Part shown: positions 34,753-44,233 of the stretch, in pieces
Numbering within the stretch: position 1 is the stretch's first letter
Layout of the letters: every line of letters starts with the position of its first letter
Source of the DNA: an uncultured Lutibacter sp.
GTDB taxonomy: Bacteria > Bacteroidota > Bacteroidia > Flavobacteriales > Flavobacteriaceae
Assembly: GCF_947495725.1 (NCBI RefSeq)
Contig: NZ_CANLZZ010000005.1
Location: forward strand, 62,001-126,000
DNA length: 64,000 nt
Direction of reading: 5' to 3'
The notes under the pieces: generated by a model
What the model was told of the DNA's origin: nothing
Databases searched by the model: none
Seen by the model: only the letters and a program-made list of their open reading frames with translations
Program-made: the position numbers and the translations under genes

Positions 34753-37700
34753 ATGAAACCAGAAACAAAGAAATTAATTTGTGATGCTAATGAGGCGGTT
34801 GCCATAGTAGCACACAAAACGAATGAGGTTTGTGCAATTTATCCAATTACACCTGCCTCTCCAATGGGTGAACATGTTGATGTTTATAGTGCAAAAGGTC
34901 AAGAAAACATTTGGGGAGATGTTCCTCGAATTGTTGAAATGCAAAGTGAGGCAGGAGCTGCAGGGACTGTTCATGGATCTTTACAAGGTGGAGCACTAAC
35001 AACTACTTTCACGGCATCTCAAGGACTTTTATTAATGATACCAAATATGTATAAAATGGCAGGGGAATTATTACCTACTGTTATTCATGTTGCTGCAAGA
35101 ACTTTGGCAACACATGCATTGTCTATTTTTGGTGATCATTCAGATGTTATGTCGGCACGTCAAACTGGTTTTTCAATGTTATTTGGTGGTTCTGTTCAAG
35201 AGGCACACGATTTTGCATTAATTTCTCAAGTGGCAGCTTTAAAAAGTAAAGTTCCATTTATGAATATTTTTGATGGATTTAGAACATCTCATGAAATTTC
35301 TAAAATCGATGCTATTTCTGATGATGTTATAAAAGCAATGATGCCAGAAGAGGAAATAATGAAACATAAAAAAAATTCATTAGATCCAGACAATCCTGTA
35401 TTAAGAGGTACAGCTCAAAATCCTGATGTATTTTTCCAAGCACGTGAAGCTGCAAATATATATTATGAAAGAGTTCCAGAAATTGTACAAGATACAATGG
35501 ACGAGTTTTATAAGCATACAGGAAGAAAATATAGCTTATTTTACTATGTAGGTCATCCAGAAGCTGAAAAAGTGGTTGTTATCATGGGATCTGGTCAAGG
35601 TCCGGTTATGGAAACTATTGATACTTTAGTTGAAAAAGGTGAAAAGGTTGGAGCATTATTTGTGCGTTTATACCGTCCGTTCTCAATAAGTAACTTTATT
35701 GAACAAATGCCAAAAACAGTTAAAAAAGTTGCTGTTTTAGATAGAACTAAAGAACCAGGAAGTACAGGAGAACCATTATACTTAGATGTAGTAACAGCGT
35801 ATGTAGAGATGGGAGAAAAAATGCCAACTGTTGTTGGTGGTCGTTATGGTTTATCTTCAAAAGAATTTACTCCAACAATGGTAAAAGGTATCTTTGATGA
35901 ATTGGATAAAAATTCACCTAAAAATCACTTTACAATTGGTATTAACGATGATGTAACTCATACAAGTTTATCTTATACACCAGGTTTCCAAACTAAAAAA
36001 TCTACATTTAACTGTATGTTTTATGGTTTAGGATCTGATGGTACAGTAGGAGCAAATAAAAATTCAATTAAAATTATTGGTGAAACTACAGATAATTTTG
36101 TTCAAGGATATTTTGTTTATGACTCTAAAAAAGCTGGAGCCCAAACAGTTTCGCATTTACGTTTTGGACCAGAACCAATTTATTCTAATTACTTAATTAC
36201 AACAGCTAACTTTATTGCTTGTCATCAATTTAGTTTTATTCACAAATATGATGTTTTAGGTCATATTAAAGAAGGAGGAACATTTCTATTAAACTCTCCT
36301 TATTCTAAATATAAAGTTTGGACAGAGCTTCCAAGTTCAATGCAACAAACAATTATAGATAAAAATATAGATTTCTATGTAATTGATGCAACAAAAGTAG
36401 CGCAAGAAGCTAAATTAGGAAAGCGTACAAATACAGTTTTACAAACTTGTTTCTTTGCAATTTCGGGCGTACTTCCAAAAGATGAAGCAATTAAGAAAAT
36501 TAAAGAAGCCATTGTAAAATCATACTCTAAAAAAGGTGATGCAGTTGTTCAAATGAACTTTAATGCCGTAGATAAATCATTAGATAATCTAGAAAAAGTT
36601 GAATATCCTCGTCATACAACAAATAAAGATGGTTTATTACCAATGATGACAGATAACGCTGATGATTTTGTTAAAGAAATTTTAGGAACAATTTTAGCTG
36701 GTAAAGGAGATTCACTTCCGGTAAGTGCTTTTGCTGCAGATGGTACATTCCCAACAGGAACTACTCAATATGAAAAACGTGGAATTGCAGATGCTGTTCC
36801 AACTTGGGACGATGCAGACCTTTGTACACAATGTAACAAGTGTGTTAACATTTGTCCACATGCTGCAATTAGAGCTAAAGTAGTTTCAAACGATTTATTA
36901 GAAAATGCACCTGCAGGATTGAAACATGTTCCTGCAAAAGGTAGACCGTTTGATAAAGACAATGAAAGTTATATACTTCAAGTATCTCCGCAAGATTGTA
37001 CGGGATGTGATCTTTGTGTAGCTGTTTGTCCTGCAGAAAGTAAAGAAGTTGAAGGTGTATTTGCTATTAACTTAGCTAAAAAACTAGAAGTAGAAAAAGT
37101 AGAAGATGAAAACTGGGATTTCTTTATTAATTTACCAGACTATGACAGAAAAGAATTAAAAACTTCTACCGTAAAAGGATCGCAATTTTTAGAACCATTA
37201 TTTGAGTTCTCTGGAGCTTGTTCTGGTTGTGGTGAAACACCTTATATTAAATTAATAACTCAATTGTACGGTGATAGTATTATGATTGCCAATGCAACAG
37301 GTTGTTCATCAATTTACGGAGGAAATTTACCAACTACTCCTTATACAACAAATAAAAAAGGTAGAGGACCAGCTTGGGCAAATTCATTATTTGAAGATAA
37401 TGCAGAGTTTGGTTTAGGTATGCAATTAGCATTAACTAAAAAACAAGAAATAGCAGTTGGTTTATTAAAGTCTTTAGAATCAAAAATAGGAAGTACTTTG
37501 GTTAATAAAATCATAGATTCTCCTGAAGATACTGAAACTTTAAAAGAAGAAAAATTAGCAGATATTGAAGAGTTAAATGCAATATTAGATACCATTGATA
37601 CTTATGAAGCCAAAAAATTAAGAAACCTATCTGAATACTTACGTAAAAAAGCAGTTTGGATATTTGGTGGTGATGGTTGGGCTTATGATATTGGTTACGG

Positions 37701-38283
37701 AGGTGTTGATCACGTATTAGCATCTGGTGAAAATATCAATATTTTAGTAATGGATACTGAGATTTATTCAAATACAGGTGGACAAGCATCAAAAGCTACA
37801 CAAATTGGAGCAAGTGCTAAGTTTGCAATGAATGGTAAATCAAGCAATAAGAAAAGTTTAGCGTTGCAGGCAGTTTCTTATGGTAATGTATATGTAGCTC
37901 AAATTGCAATTGGAGCAAAAGATATGCAAACCTTAAAAGCAATTGAAGAAGCAGCCGCGTATCCAGGACCTTCTATTATTATTGCATACTCTCATTGTGG
38001 AGATCACGGTTACGACTTAAAATATGGAGCTCAACACCAAGAAAAAGCAATTGAAACTGGTTATTGGCCATTGTTTAGATTCAATCCTTTAGCACCTAAA
38101 GGAAAGAAATTTAAACTAGATTCAAAAGCTCCTTCAGCACCATTAGAAGATTTCATGTACACTGAAACTCGATTTACAAGAGTTGTTAAAGATGATGCAG
38201 AACGAGGTGCAATGTTATTGAAAAAAGCTCAAGAACAAGTTGATATTCAATGGGAGAGATTAGAACTCTATAAAAATTTATAA
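34753..38283 (+). CDS. nifJ: Pyruvate:ferredoxin (flavodoxin) oxidoreductase
   Basis: 1176-aa single-chain PFOR that oxidises pyruvate to acetyl-CoA and CO2, reducing ferredoxin or flavodoxin. The ATG at 34753 is preferred over a TTG at 34726 because it begins the conserved MKPETKKLICDANEA and follows a purine-rich AAAGAAGAA. Domains: N-terminal pyrimidine-binding region (IYPITPASPMGE), the middle transketolase-C-like part, two 4Fe-4S motifs (CTQCNKCVNICP and CTGCDLCVAVCP), then the TPP domain with the CSGCGE ligand cysteines and GDGWAYDIGYGG. All-domain fusion of normal length. Suggests anaerobic or microaerobic metabolism. Confidence 0.96.
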   Translation: MKPETKKLICDANEAVAIVAHKTNEVCAIYPITPASPMGEHVDVYSAKGQENIWGDVPRIVEMQSEAGAAGTVHGSLQGGALTTTFTASQGLLLMIPNMYKMAGELLPTVIHVAARTLATHALSIFGDHSDVMSARQTGFSMLFGGSVQEAHDFALISQVAALKSKVPFMNIFDGFRTSHEISKIDAISDDVIKAMMPEEEIMKHKKNSLDPDNPVLRGTAQNPDVFFQAREAANIYYERVPEIVQDTMDEFYKHTGRKYSLFYYVGHPEAEKVVVIMGSGQGPVMETIDTLVEKGEKVGALFVRLYRPFSISNFIEQMPKTVKKVAVLDRTKEPGSTGEPLYLDVVTAYVEMGEKMPTVVGGRYGLSSKEFTPTMVKGIFDELDKNSPKNHFTIGINDDVTHTSLSYTPGFQTKKSTFNCMFYGLGSDGTVGANKNSIKIIGETTDNFVQGYFVYDSKKAGAQTVSHLRFGPEPIYSNYLITTANFIACHQFSFIHKYDVLGHIKEGGTFLLNSPYSKYKVWTELPSSMQQTIIDKNIDFYVIDATKVAQEAKLGKRTNTVLQTCFFAISGVLPKDEAIKKIKEAIVKSYSKKGDAVVQMNFNAVDKSLDNLEKVEYPRHTTNKDGLLPMMTDNADDFVKEILGTILAGKGDSLPVSAFAADGTFPTGTTQYEKRGIADAVPTWDDADLCTQCNKCVNICPHAAIRAKVVSNDLLENAPAGLKHVPAKGRPFDKDNESYILQVSPQDCTGCDLCVAVCPAESKEVEGVFAINLAKKLEVEKVEDENWDFFINLPDYDRKELKTSTVKGSQFLEPLFEFSGACSGCGETPYIKLITQLYGDSIMIANATGCSSIYGGNLPTTPYTTNKKGRGPAWANSLFEDNAEFGLGMQLALTKKQEIAVGLLKSLESKIGSTLVNKIIDSPEDTETLKEEKLADIEELNAILDTIDTYEAKKLRNLSEYLRKKAVWIFGGDGWAYDIGYGGVDHVLASGENINILVMDTEIYSNTGGQASKATQIGASAKFAMNGKSSNKKSLALQAVSYGNVYVAQIAIGAKDMQTLKAIEEAAAYPGPSIIIAYSHCGDHGYDLKYGAQHQEKAIETGYWPLFRFNPLAPKGKKFKLDSKAPSAPLEDFMYTETRFTRVVKDDAERGAMLLKKAQEQVDIQWERLELYKNL

Positions 38284-38296
38284 TTCAATTAATTTT

Positions 38297-38333
38297 AAAG
38301 TGCTAGGTGTTCTAAACACCTAGCACTTTTTTT
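38297..38333 (+). terminator. Rho-independent terminator of nifJ
   Basis: A perfect 14-bp stem (AAAGTGCTAGGTGT / ACACCTAGCACTTT) with a 5-nt loop and a following T-tract, 13 nt after the nifJ stop. The strongest hairpin in the window. Confidence 0.92.
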
Positions 38334-38356
38334 AACTCCTTTAAAAATTAGAAATC

Positions 38357-38731
38357 ATGAATTCAAGACCTGAAGCATTTTTAAAAGAAGCAAAGAAAAA
38401 CTTAGATTTAGCAAAAAACGAATTACTTAAACCTTCAGAAGATATAGTTACATACTCTGTTTGTAAAAATTCGCAATTTGCAATTGAAAATTTTCTTAAA
38501 GGATATTTAACAAAAAACAATATTGATATTGAGTTAAATGATACTATTGAAACTTTATATAATAAATGTTTATCATTTGACGAAAATTTTAAAAATATTG
38601 ATTTAAGTGCAATAGGATGTCGAGATCACGCTATTGATTCTCGTTATTGTTCAGAAATTAATTCTGTTAGTGCCTGTTTTGATACAGCAGACAGTATTGA
38701 TACCTATTTAAGAAAAAAACAAGTATTATAG
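38357..38731 (+). CDS. HEPN-like domain protein
   Basis: 124 aa, all-helical. It begins MNSRPEAFLKEAKKNLDLAK, and QFAIENFLKGYL (about 47-58) is the second-helix pattern of HEPN proteins. The RNase motif Rx4-6H is not convincing; RDHAID at about 93-98 is the nearest candidate. HEPN domains pair with nucleotidyltransferases in toxin-antitoxin systems, but no MNT partner is adjacent. It lies 24 nt beyond the nifJ terminator. Function unknown. Confidence 0.7.
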   Translation: MNSRPEAFLKEAKKNLDLAKNELLKPSEDIVTYSVCKNSQFAIENFLKGYLTKNNIDIELNDTIETLYNKCLSFDENFKNIDLSAIGCRDHAIDSRYCSEINSVSACFDTADSIDTYLRKKQVL

Positions 38732-38746
38732 AATACGTGTTTTTCA

Positions 38747-38777
38747 TTTGAACAAAAAAAAACTTACTGTACCTTTG
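38747..38777 (+). promoter_or_regulatory. Promoter of the alternate glmU gene
   Basis: TTTG (38747-38750), a 19-nt spacer, TACCTTTG (38770-38777): consensus Bacteroidota promoter. Start near 38783, leader about 11 nt. Confidence 0.75.
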
Positions 38778-38793
38778 TTTAAATTATATAACT

Positions 38794-39969
38794 ATGAATT
38801 ATATTTTATTTGACGGTTCAGTACGCAATGCATTGTTGCCTTTTACTTATACAAAACCAGTTGCCGATTTAAGAATAGGAATTTTAACTATTCGTGAAAA
38901 ATGGGAAAAGCATCTTGGTTATACAACTACTACACTTACCGAAGAGTATTTGGAAGAAAAATATCCTATGGTTGAGATGGAAAAAAATGTGATGATAAAT
39001 GCATCTTTTTTACCATCTACTCAATTAGTAAAACAAATTAAAAATTTAAAAGAAAATCAGGCTATTTTTAGTGGAGGAGAAGTTATTGCTTTTTTTACAA
39101 CCGAAAATCAGGAAGTTGTAAATTTTGAAGAATATAAGCAATTTGATTTTGAAGAGTCTATTTTAAAAATAAACAATACTTGGGATTTATTTTCATTAAA
39201 TGATAAAGCCATAAAACTAGATTTTGATTTAATTACCGAAGGTAGAAAATCACAACCAATTCCTGAAGGCGTTAATTATCTTAACAAAGAAGATATTTTT
39301 ATTGAAGAAGGTGCAGAAATTTTATTCTCTACATTAAATGCAAGTACAGGTCCAATTTATATTGGAAAAGATGCTTTAATAATGGAAGGTAGCGTTATTA
39401 GAGGTCCCTTCAGTTTAGGTGATGATTCTGTAATTAAAATGGGAGCTAAAATTTATGGTGCTACAACTGTTGGGCCGAGTTCAAAAGTTGGGGGAGAAGT
39501 AAATAATAGCGTAATAATGGGCTTTTCAAATAAAGGTCATGATGGATTTTTAGGAAATTCGGTTTTAGGAGAATGGTGTAATATTGGTGCAGATTCTAAT
39601 AATTCGAATTTAAAAAATAATTATGCTGAAGTAAAATTATGGAGTTATGAAACCGAACGATTTGCTAAAACTGGATTACAGTTTTGTGGTTTAATGATGG
39701 GAGATCATTCCAAATGTGCAATAAATACAATGTTTAATACAGGTACTGTAGTTGGTGTTAGTGCAAATATATACGGAAGTAATTTCCCTCGTAATTTTGT
39801 TCCTTCTTTTAGTTGGGGAGGAGCGGCAGGTTTTTCAATTTATCAAATAAATAAGGCTGTTGAAACTGCGTCGTTAGTATTTCAACGCCGAGGTTTAGAA
39901 TTTGATGAACAAGAGAAAAGAATATTAACTCATGTATTCGAAATAACCGAAAAATATAGAAAATATTAA
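38794..39969 (+). CDS. Alternate GlmU-type sugar-phosphate nucleotidyl/acetyltransferase
   Basis: 391 aa. The N-terminal half is a divergent nucleotidyltransferase (MNYILFDGSVRNALLPFTYT; the standard GxGTRM loop is absent). The C-terminal half (about 185-345) is a left-handed beta-helix of hexapeptide repeats (GPIYIGKDALIMEGSVIRGP, VGPSSKVGGEV). This architecture matches the Bacteroidota 'alternate GlmU' family thought to make UDP-GlcNAc; the role is inferred from family knowledge. Converges on the DUF3276 gene across a shared terminator. Confidence 0.85.
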   Translation: MNYILFDGSVRNALLPFTYTKPVADLRIGILTIREKWEKHLGYTTTTLTEEYLEEKYPMVEMEKNVMINASFLPSTQLVKQIKNLKENQAIFSGGEVIAFFTTENQEVVNFEEYKQFDFEESILKINNTWDLFSLNDKAIKLDFDLITEGRKSQPIPEGVNYLNKEDIFIEEGAEILFSTLNASTGPIYIGKDALIMEGSVIRGPFSLGDDSVIKMGAKIYGATTVGPSSKVGGEVNNSVIMGFSNKGHDGFLGNSVLGEWCNIGADSNNSNLKNNYAEVKLWSYETERFAKTGLQFCGLMMGDHSKCAINTMFNTGTVVGVSANIYGSNFPRNFVPSFSWGGAAGFSIYQINKAVETASLVFQRRGLEFDEQEKRILTHVFEITEKYRKY

Positions 39970-39970
39970 T

Positions 39971-40005
39971 AAAAAATCCCATTATGAAAATAATGGGATT
40001 TTTTT
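39971..40005. terminator. Bidirectional terminator
   Basis: A 15-bp A/T-flanked stem (AAAAAATCCCATTAT / ATAATGGGATTTTTT) with a GAAA loop between two convergent genes. Poly-A on one side and poly-T on the other let it work both ways. Confidence 0.88.
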
Positions 40006-40019
40006 AATTATAAATTCTT

Positions 40020-40388
40020 TTAAATATCTTCGAAATTTACATCTGTAAAACTCTCAGTACTAGAAGTTCCTGTTTCCATTTCAGATGGTCTTTTAAAGTC
40101 TTTTTGATGACGTTCAGATATTACTTCTTCGCCTTTTTCTGTTAAAATATAATCTGTCGCAGCCTTTAACATTTCATTAAACTCTACAAAATCTTCTTTA
40201 TATAAATAAATTTTGTGTTTTTTGTAATGGAAAGTACCATCGTCATGTGTAAATTTTTTGCTCTCAGTTACGGTTAAGTAATAATCATCTGCTTTTGTCG
40301 CTCTTACATCAAAAAAGTAAGTTCTTCTTCCTGCTCTAAGAACTTGAGAGAAAATCTCTTCTTGTTCTAAATGTTCTTTGTCACTCAT
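40020..40388 (-). CDS. PUR-alpha-like DUF3276 nucleic-acid-binding protein
   Basis: 122 aa. The central part, FSQVLRAGRRTYFFDVR then DDYYLTVTESKK and HKIYLYKEDFVEF, is a single PUR repeat as in the bacterial DUF3276 family; the Borrelia homologue binds single-stranded DNA and RNA. An acidic, Ser/Thr-rich C-terminal tail ends in VNFEDI. A -7 match (CAAATCTA complement at 40433-40440) lies upstream on the minus strand. Confidence 0.88.
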   Translation of the reverse strand: MSDKEHLEQEEIFSQVLRAGRRTYFFDVRATKADDYYLTVTESKKFTHDDGTFHYKKHKIYLYKEDFVEFNEMLKAATDYILTEKGEEVISERHQKDFKRPSEMETGTSSTESFTDVNFEDI

Positions 40389-40468
40389 AATTAACTTTCT
40401 AATTTATTAATCTTTCTTTTAGATTTCTACAACAAATCTATAAAATTATTTGATTTGTACTGCAATTT

Positions 40469-42223
40469 TTACAATTCTTTTTCTAAAAGTTGCTGATCGT
40501 AAAGTTCCTTATAATATCCCGATTTTTTAATTAGTTCATTGTGTGAACCTTGTTGAATAATTGAGCCATTTTCTAGGACAATAATTTTATCGGCATTTTT
40601 AACAGATGATATTCTGTGACTAACAATTATGGTGGTTTTATTTTTGCTAATTTTATACAAATTATTTAAAATAATTTCTTCTGTTTCTGTGTCAACTGCA
40701 GACAAGCAATCGTCGAAAATTAAAATTTTAGGTTCTTTAATTATTGCACGAGCTATAGAAATACGTTGTTTTTGTCCTCCGGATAAGGTGACGCCACGTT
40801 CACCTACAAAAGTGTTGTATCCCTCGTTAAAATCAATAATATTATGATGTATATAAGCATCTTTGGCTGCTTGTTCAATTTTTTCATCAGATGCATTGTT
40901 ATCACCAAATTTTATATTGTTTTTTATGGTGTCGGAAAACAAGAAAGCTTCTTGAGGAACAAATCCAATATTCTGACGAATACTATCTAAATTATGATCT
41001 TTAATATTTTTTCCATCAATTAAAACTGCTCCCTTTTCAACATCATATAATCTTGCAATTAAATTTAAAATTGTAGATTTTCCCGAACCTGTATTTCCTA
41101 ATATGGCAACTGTTTCTCCTTTTTCAATTTTAAAACTGAGATTTTTTAACGCAATTATATGTGTGTCGTCATAAGTAAATGTTACGTCGTTAAATTCAAT
41201 TTCACCTTTAATATCTGAAGGTTCTACAACCAAATTTTTAATTTCAGGTTCATGTTTTAAAAATTCATTTATTCGTTTTTGAGAAGCTTCGGCCTGTTGT
41301 ATAATTGAAGTTACCCAACCAACAACAGCTACCGGCCATGTTAACATATTAACATACATTATAAATTCGGCAATAACTCCAATGGTAATTTCACCGGCAA
41401 TATATCTTAAACCACCAATATAAATAACTAAAATATTACTTAATCCTATTAACAAGATCATTAATGGAAAAAACAGTGCTTGAGCTTTAAATAAATTAAT
41501 GTTCTTCTCTTTTGAAGTTTTTGCTAATTCACCAAATTCTTTAATAGCATTTTTCTCAATACCATAGGATTTTAAAATACTAATTCCAGAAAATGTTTCT
41601 TGTGCATTTGCCGTTAATTTGGAAAGGTATTGTTGTACTAACGTACTTCTTTTATGAATAACTCTACTTAAAATATATATAGATAATGATAAAATAGGTA
41701 ATGGTAATAAGGTATAATTTGTTAAAGTAACATCGATATGATACATTTTTACAATTGCTACAGCAAATAAAACTATCATGTTAATGCTATACATTATAGC
41801 TGGTCCAAAATACATTCTAACTTTTGTAACATCTTCACTAATTCTATTCATTAAATCTCCGGTGCGGTTCTTTTTGTAGAAGTTTAAAGATAGTTTTTGA
41901 TATTGCTGATAAATTTCATTTTTAAGGTCAAATTCAATCAAACGAGACATAACAATTATTGTTTGACGCATTAAAAAAGTGAAAAACCCAGAAAGTAAAG
42001 CGGCACCAATAATTAATAATATATTATGAAGCAAATCAGTTTTTACAACATCTATATCTGTAATAATACCATTTTTATAATCTTGTGCCTTATCTAACGA
42101 TTTACTAATTAATTGTGGTATTTGAAGTGCTAAATATTTAGAACAAAACGTAATAACCAAACCAATTAATAGTCTATTTTTATATTTTATAAAATATTTA
42201 TTTAAATATTGTAAGGCTTTCAT
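40469..42223 (-). CDS. ABC exporter, fused permease-ATPase (MsbA-like)
   Basis: 584 aa. Six membrane helices in the N-terminal 310 residues, then the ATPase with Walker A GNTGSGKSTI, signature LSGGQKQRISIARA and Walker B ILIFDDCLSAVD. Homodimeric exporters of this type move lipids, peptides or drugs; the substrate cannot be read from sequence. The Walker B region has DD rather than the usual DE at the catalytic Glu position (FDD), as in some MDR-like exporters. Confidence 0.9.
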   Translation of the reverse strand: MKALQYLNKYFIKYKNRLLIGLVITFCSKYLALQIPQLISKSLDKAQDYKNGIITDIDVVKTDLLHNILLIIGAALLSGFFTFLMRQTIIVMSRLIEFDLKNEIYQQYQKLSLNFYKKNRTGDLMNRISEDVTKVRMYFGPAIMYSINMIVLFAVAIVKMYHIDVTLTNYTLLPLPILSLSIYILSRVIHKRSTLVQQYLSKLTANAQETFSGISILKSYGIEKNAIKEFGELAKTSKEKNINLFKAQALFFPLMILLIGLSNILVIYIGGLRYIAGEITIGVIAEFIMYVNMLTWPVAVVGWVTSIIQQAEASQKRINEFLKHEPEIKNLVVEPSDIKGEIEFNDVTFTYDDTHIIALKNLSFKIEKGETVAILGNTGSGKSTILNLIARLYDVEKGAVLIDGKNIKDHNLDSIRQNIGFVPQEAFLFSDTIKNNIKFGDNNASDEKIEQAAKDAYIHHNIIDFNEGYNTFVGERGVTLSGGQKQRISIARAIIKEPKILIFDDCLSAVDTETEEIILNNLYKISKNKTTIIVSHRISSVKNADKIIVLENGSIIQQGSHNELIKKSGYYKELYDQQLLEKEL

Positions 42224-42394
42224 ATCAGGAAAAACAATGTTTCAAATTTAGTGTACGAAGATACATTTTTATATATTTATAGTACTTATTTTAAGATAGA
42301 TTTAACTTTGAATAAAAAAGTGAAAACAAATTATATTTCTAAAAAATAATAGTATTTTTGCGCTTTCAAACAACAAATGTTTAAAGTTCTTTAA

Positions 42395-43333
42395 ATGATA
42401 AATAGAAGACATATAAGAGTTAAAGTAATGCAATCGGTTTATGCAATATTACAGTCTAAAAGCGATATACTTGATAAAGAAGAAAAATTTCTATATGCCA
42501 GTATAGATAAAATGTTTGATTTATATGTTTTGATTCTTCGTTTACTTGTGGAAGTGAAAAATATGGAAAAAAACCATATTAAAATTTCTCAGAAAAAATA
42601 TTTAGCAACTTCAAAAGAGTTAAACCCAAATAAAAAGTTTATAAATAACCCTATTTTTAAGAAATTTGAAGAGAGTATTTCTTTAAATGATTATTTAGAA
42701 ACGCATAATTTAAATTATTGGGAACTTGATAGCGAGTATACCAAAGAAATTTTAACAAAAATAAAAGAAAGTAAATTATATGAATCTTATATGGATTCTG
42801 AAAATACTTCTTTTGAAAAAGAAAAAGAATTTATTGCAGCAATTTTTAGAGAAATAATTGCTCCTAACGATAAATTAGCAGATTATTTTGAAGATAAAAA
42901 CATAAGTTGGGTAGATGATATTCCGTTTGTAAATACTTGGGTTTTAAAAACAATTAACCAGCTAAAAGAGAACAAACCTTTTATGGTAGGTAAATTGTAT
43001 AAGGATGAAGACGATAAAAAATATGTTGTTGAATTATTTAGAAAGGTTGTATTAAACCATACGGAATTTGAAAAGGAAGTAGTAGACAAAACTCCAAATT
43101 GGGATGCAGAAAGAATTGCTGATATTGATATGATTTTGATTAAAATGGCAATTTGCGAATTTTTAAAATTCCCTTCAATTCCATCTAGAGTTACAATTAA
43201 TGAATATATAGAAATTTCTAAAGATTACTCAACAACAAAAAGTAGTTATTTTATTAATGGAGTTTTGGATAAAATTTTAAAAGATTTTACAGCTTCAAAA
43301 AGATTAAATAAAATTGGTAGAGGATTATTATAA
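42395..43333 (+). CDS. nusB: Transcription antitermination factor NusB, long form
   Basis: 312 aa, about twice the Escherichia coli protein (139 aa). It starts MINRRHIRVKVMQSVYAILQS, like the NusB N-terminus, and the C-terminal part (about 195-300, with DWVDDI-like WVDDIPFVNTWVL and IDMILIKMAICEFL, PSIPSRVTINEYIEISKDYS) is the conserved fold. The middle, roughly 80-170, is an insertion typical of Bacteroidota. A TATTTTTG -7 match lies at 42353-42360. Likely one unit with DUF1573 and yajC. Confidence 0.9.
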   Translation: MINRRHIRVKVMQSVYAILQSKSDILDKEEKFLYASIDKMFDLYVLILRLLVEVKNMEKNHIKISQKKYLATSKELNPNKKFINNPIFKKFEESISLNDYLETHNLNYWELDSEYTKEILTKIKESKLYESYMDSENTSFEKEKEFIAAIFREIIAPNDKLADYFEDKNISWVDDIPFVNTWVLKTINQLKENKPFMVGKLYKDEDDKKYVVELFRKVVLNHTEFEKEVVDKTPNWDAERIADIDMILIKMAICEFLKFPSIPSRVTINEYIEISKDYSTTKSSYFINGVLDKILKDFTASKRLNKIGRGLL

Positions 43334-43362
43334 TTTTTTAAGTTTACATAAATTTTAAGAAT

Positions 43363-43812
43363 ATGAAAAATAGAACATTAATTTACGTTTTAGCATTAAG
43401 TTTGGTCGTATTTTCGTGTAAAGAAAATGCAACTTCAAAAGTAAATACGTCTAATTTAGAAAAAGCAAAAGAAAGAGATGCTATAATTAATTTAGGTGCT
43501 CCAATTATTGAATTTGACAAAACTGAATATGATTTTGGTGAAATTACGGAAGGAGATTTAGTAGAAGGATCATTTAATATTACCAATGTTGGTAAAGTAG
43601 ATTTACTTATTACAAATGCAAAAGCAACTTGTGGTTGTACGGTTCCAGATTGGCCAAAAGAAGCTATTAAACCAGGAGAATCAGCATCATTAAAATTTAC
43701 CTTTAACTCGAGAGGAAGAGAAGGGAAACAAAGTAAATCTATTACTTTACAAACTAATACAGAGAAGGTTACTGAAATTATTAGAATTAAAGGAACGGTT
43801 AAAAAGAAATAA
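43363..43812 (+). CDS. DUF1573 lipoprotein
   Basis: 149 aa. Lipobox VFSC (Cys19), then a DUF1573 Ig-like/MSP-type beta sandwich with EYDFGEITEGDLVEG, FNITNVGKVDL and the family signature ATCGCTVPDWP (about 87-97). Function unknown; common between nusB and yajC in this phylum. 29 nt from nusB and 28 nt from yajC. Confidence 0.88.
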   Translation: MKNRTLIYVLALSLVVFSCKENATSKVNTSNLEKAKERDAIINLGAPIIEFDKTEYDFGEITEGDLVEGSFNITNVGKVDLLITNAKATCGCTVPDWPKEAIKPGESASLKFTFNSRGREGKQSKSITLQTNTEKVTEIIRIKGTVKKK

Positions 43813-43840
43813 TAAAAAATTAATATAACACAATTTTATA

Positions 43841-44161
43841 ATGTATACACTAATATTATTACAAGAAGGAGGAAGTTCATTAACAAGCATGTTACCATTT
43901 TTGTTAATGTTTGTGGTAATCTATTTATTTATGATTAGACCGCAAATGAAAAAGGCAAAAAATGAGAAAAAATTTCAAAGTGAAATTGCAAAAGGAACCA
44001 AAATTGTTACTACAAGTGGTATACACGGTAAAATTTTAGATATTGTTGATAGTGACAATACAGTAATAATTGAAACGGGTGCTGGTAAAATAAAATTTGA
44101 GCGCTCTGCTATTTCAATGGAGTTGAGTAAAAAGTATTCAGCACCAGCTACAAAAAAGTAA
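43841..44161 (+). CDS. yajC: Preprotein translocase subunit YajC
   Basis: 106 aa. One membrane helix (about 14-33, MLPFLLMFVVIYLFMIRPQ) followed by KKAKNEKKFQSEIAKGTKIVTTSGIHG, the YajC signature. Accessory factor of the SecDF-YajC complex. secDF is not in the window. A hairpin terminator follows. Confidence 0.93.
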   Translation: MYTLILLQEGGSSLTSMLPFLLMFVVIYLFMIRPQMKKAKNEKKFQSEIAKGTKIVTTSGIHGKILDIVDSDNTVIIETGAGKIKFERSAISMELSKKYSAPATKK

Positions 44162-44177
44162 TTACTTTTACATATAT

Positions 44178-44208
44178 AAAAAAGTGAGCCAATTGGCTCA
44201 CTTTTTTT
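44178..44208 (+). terminator. Terminator after yajC
   Basis: A loop-less perfect palindrome centred on CCAATTGG, stem AAAGTGAGCCAA, with A and T runs on its flanks. Confidence 0.85.
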
Positions 44209-44233
44209 GTATATTTAATAATTATAGTATTTA

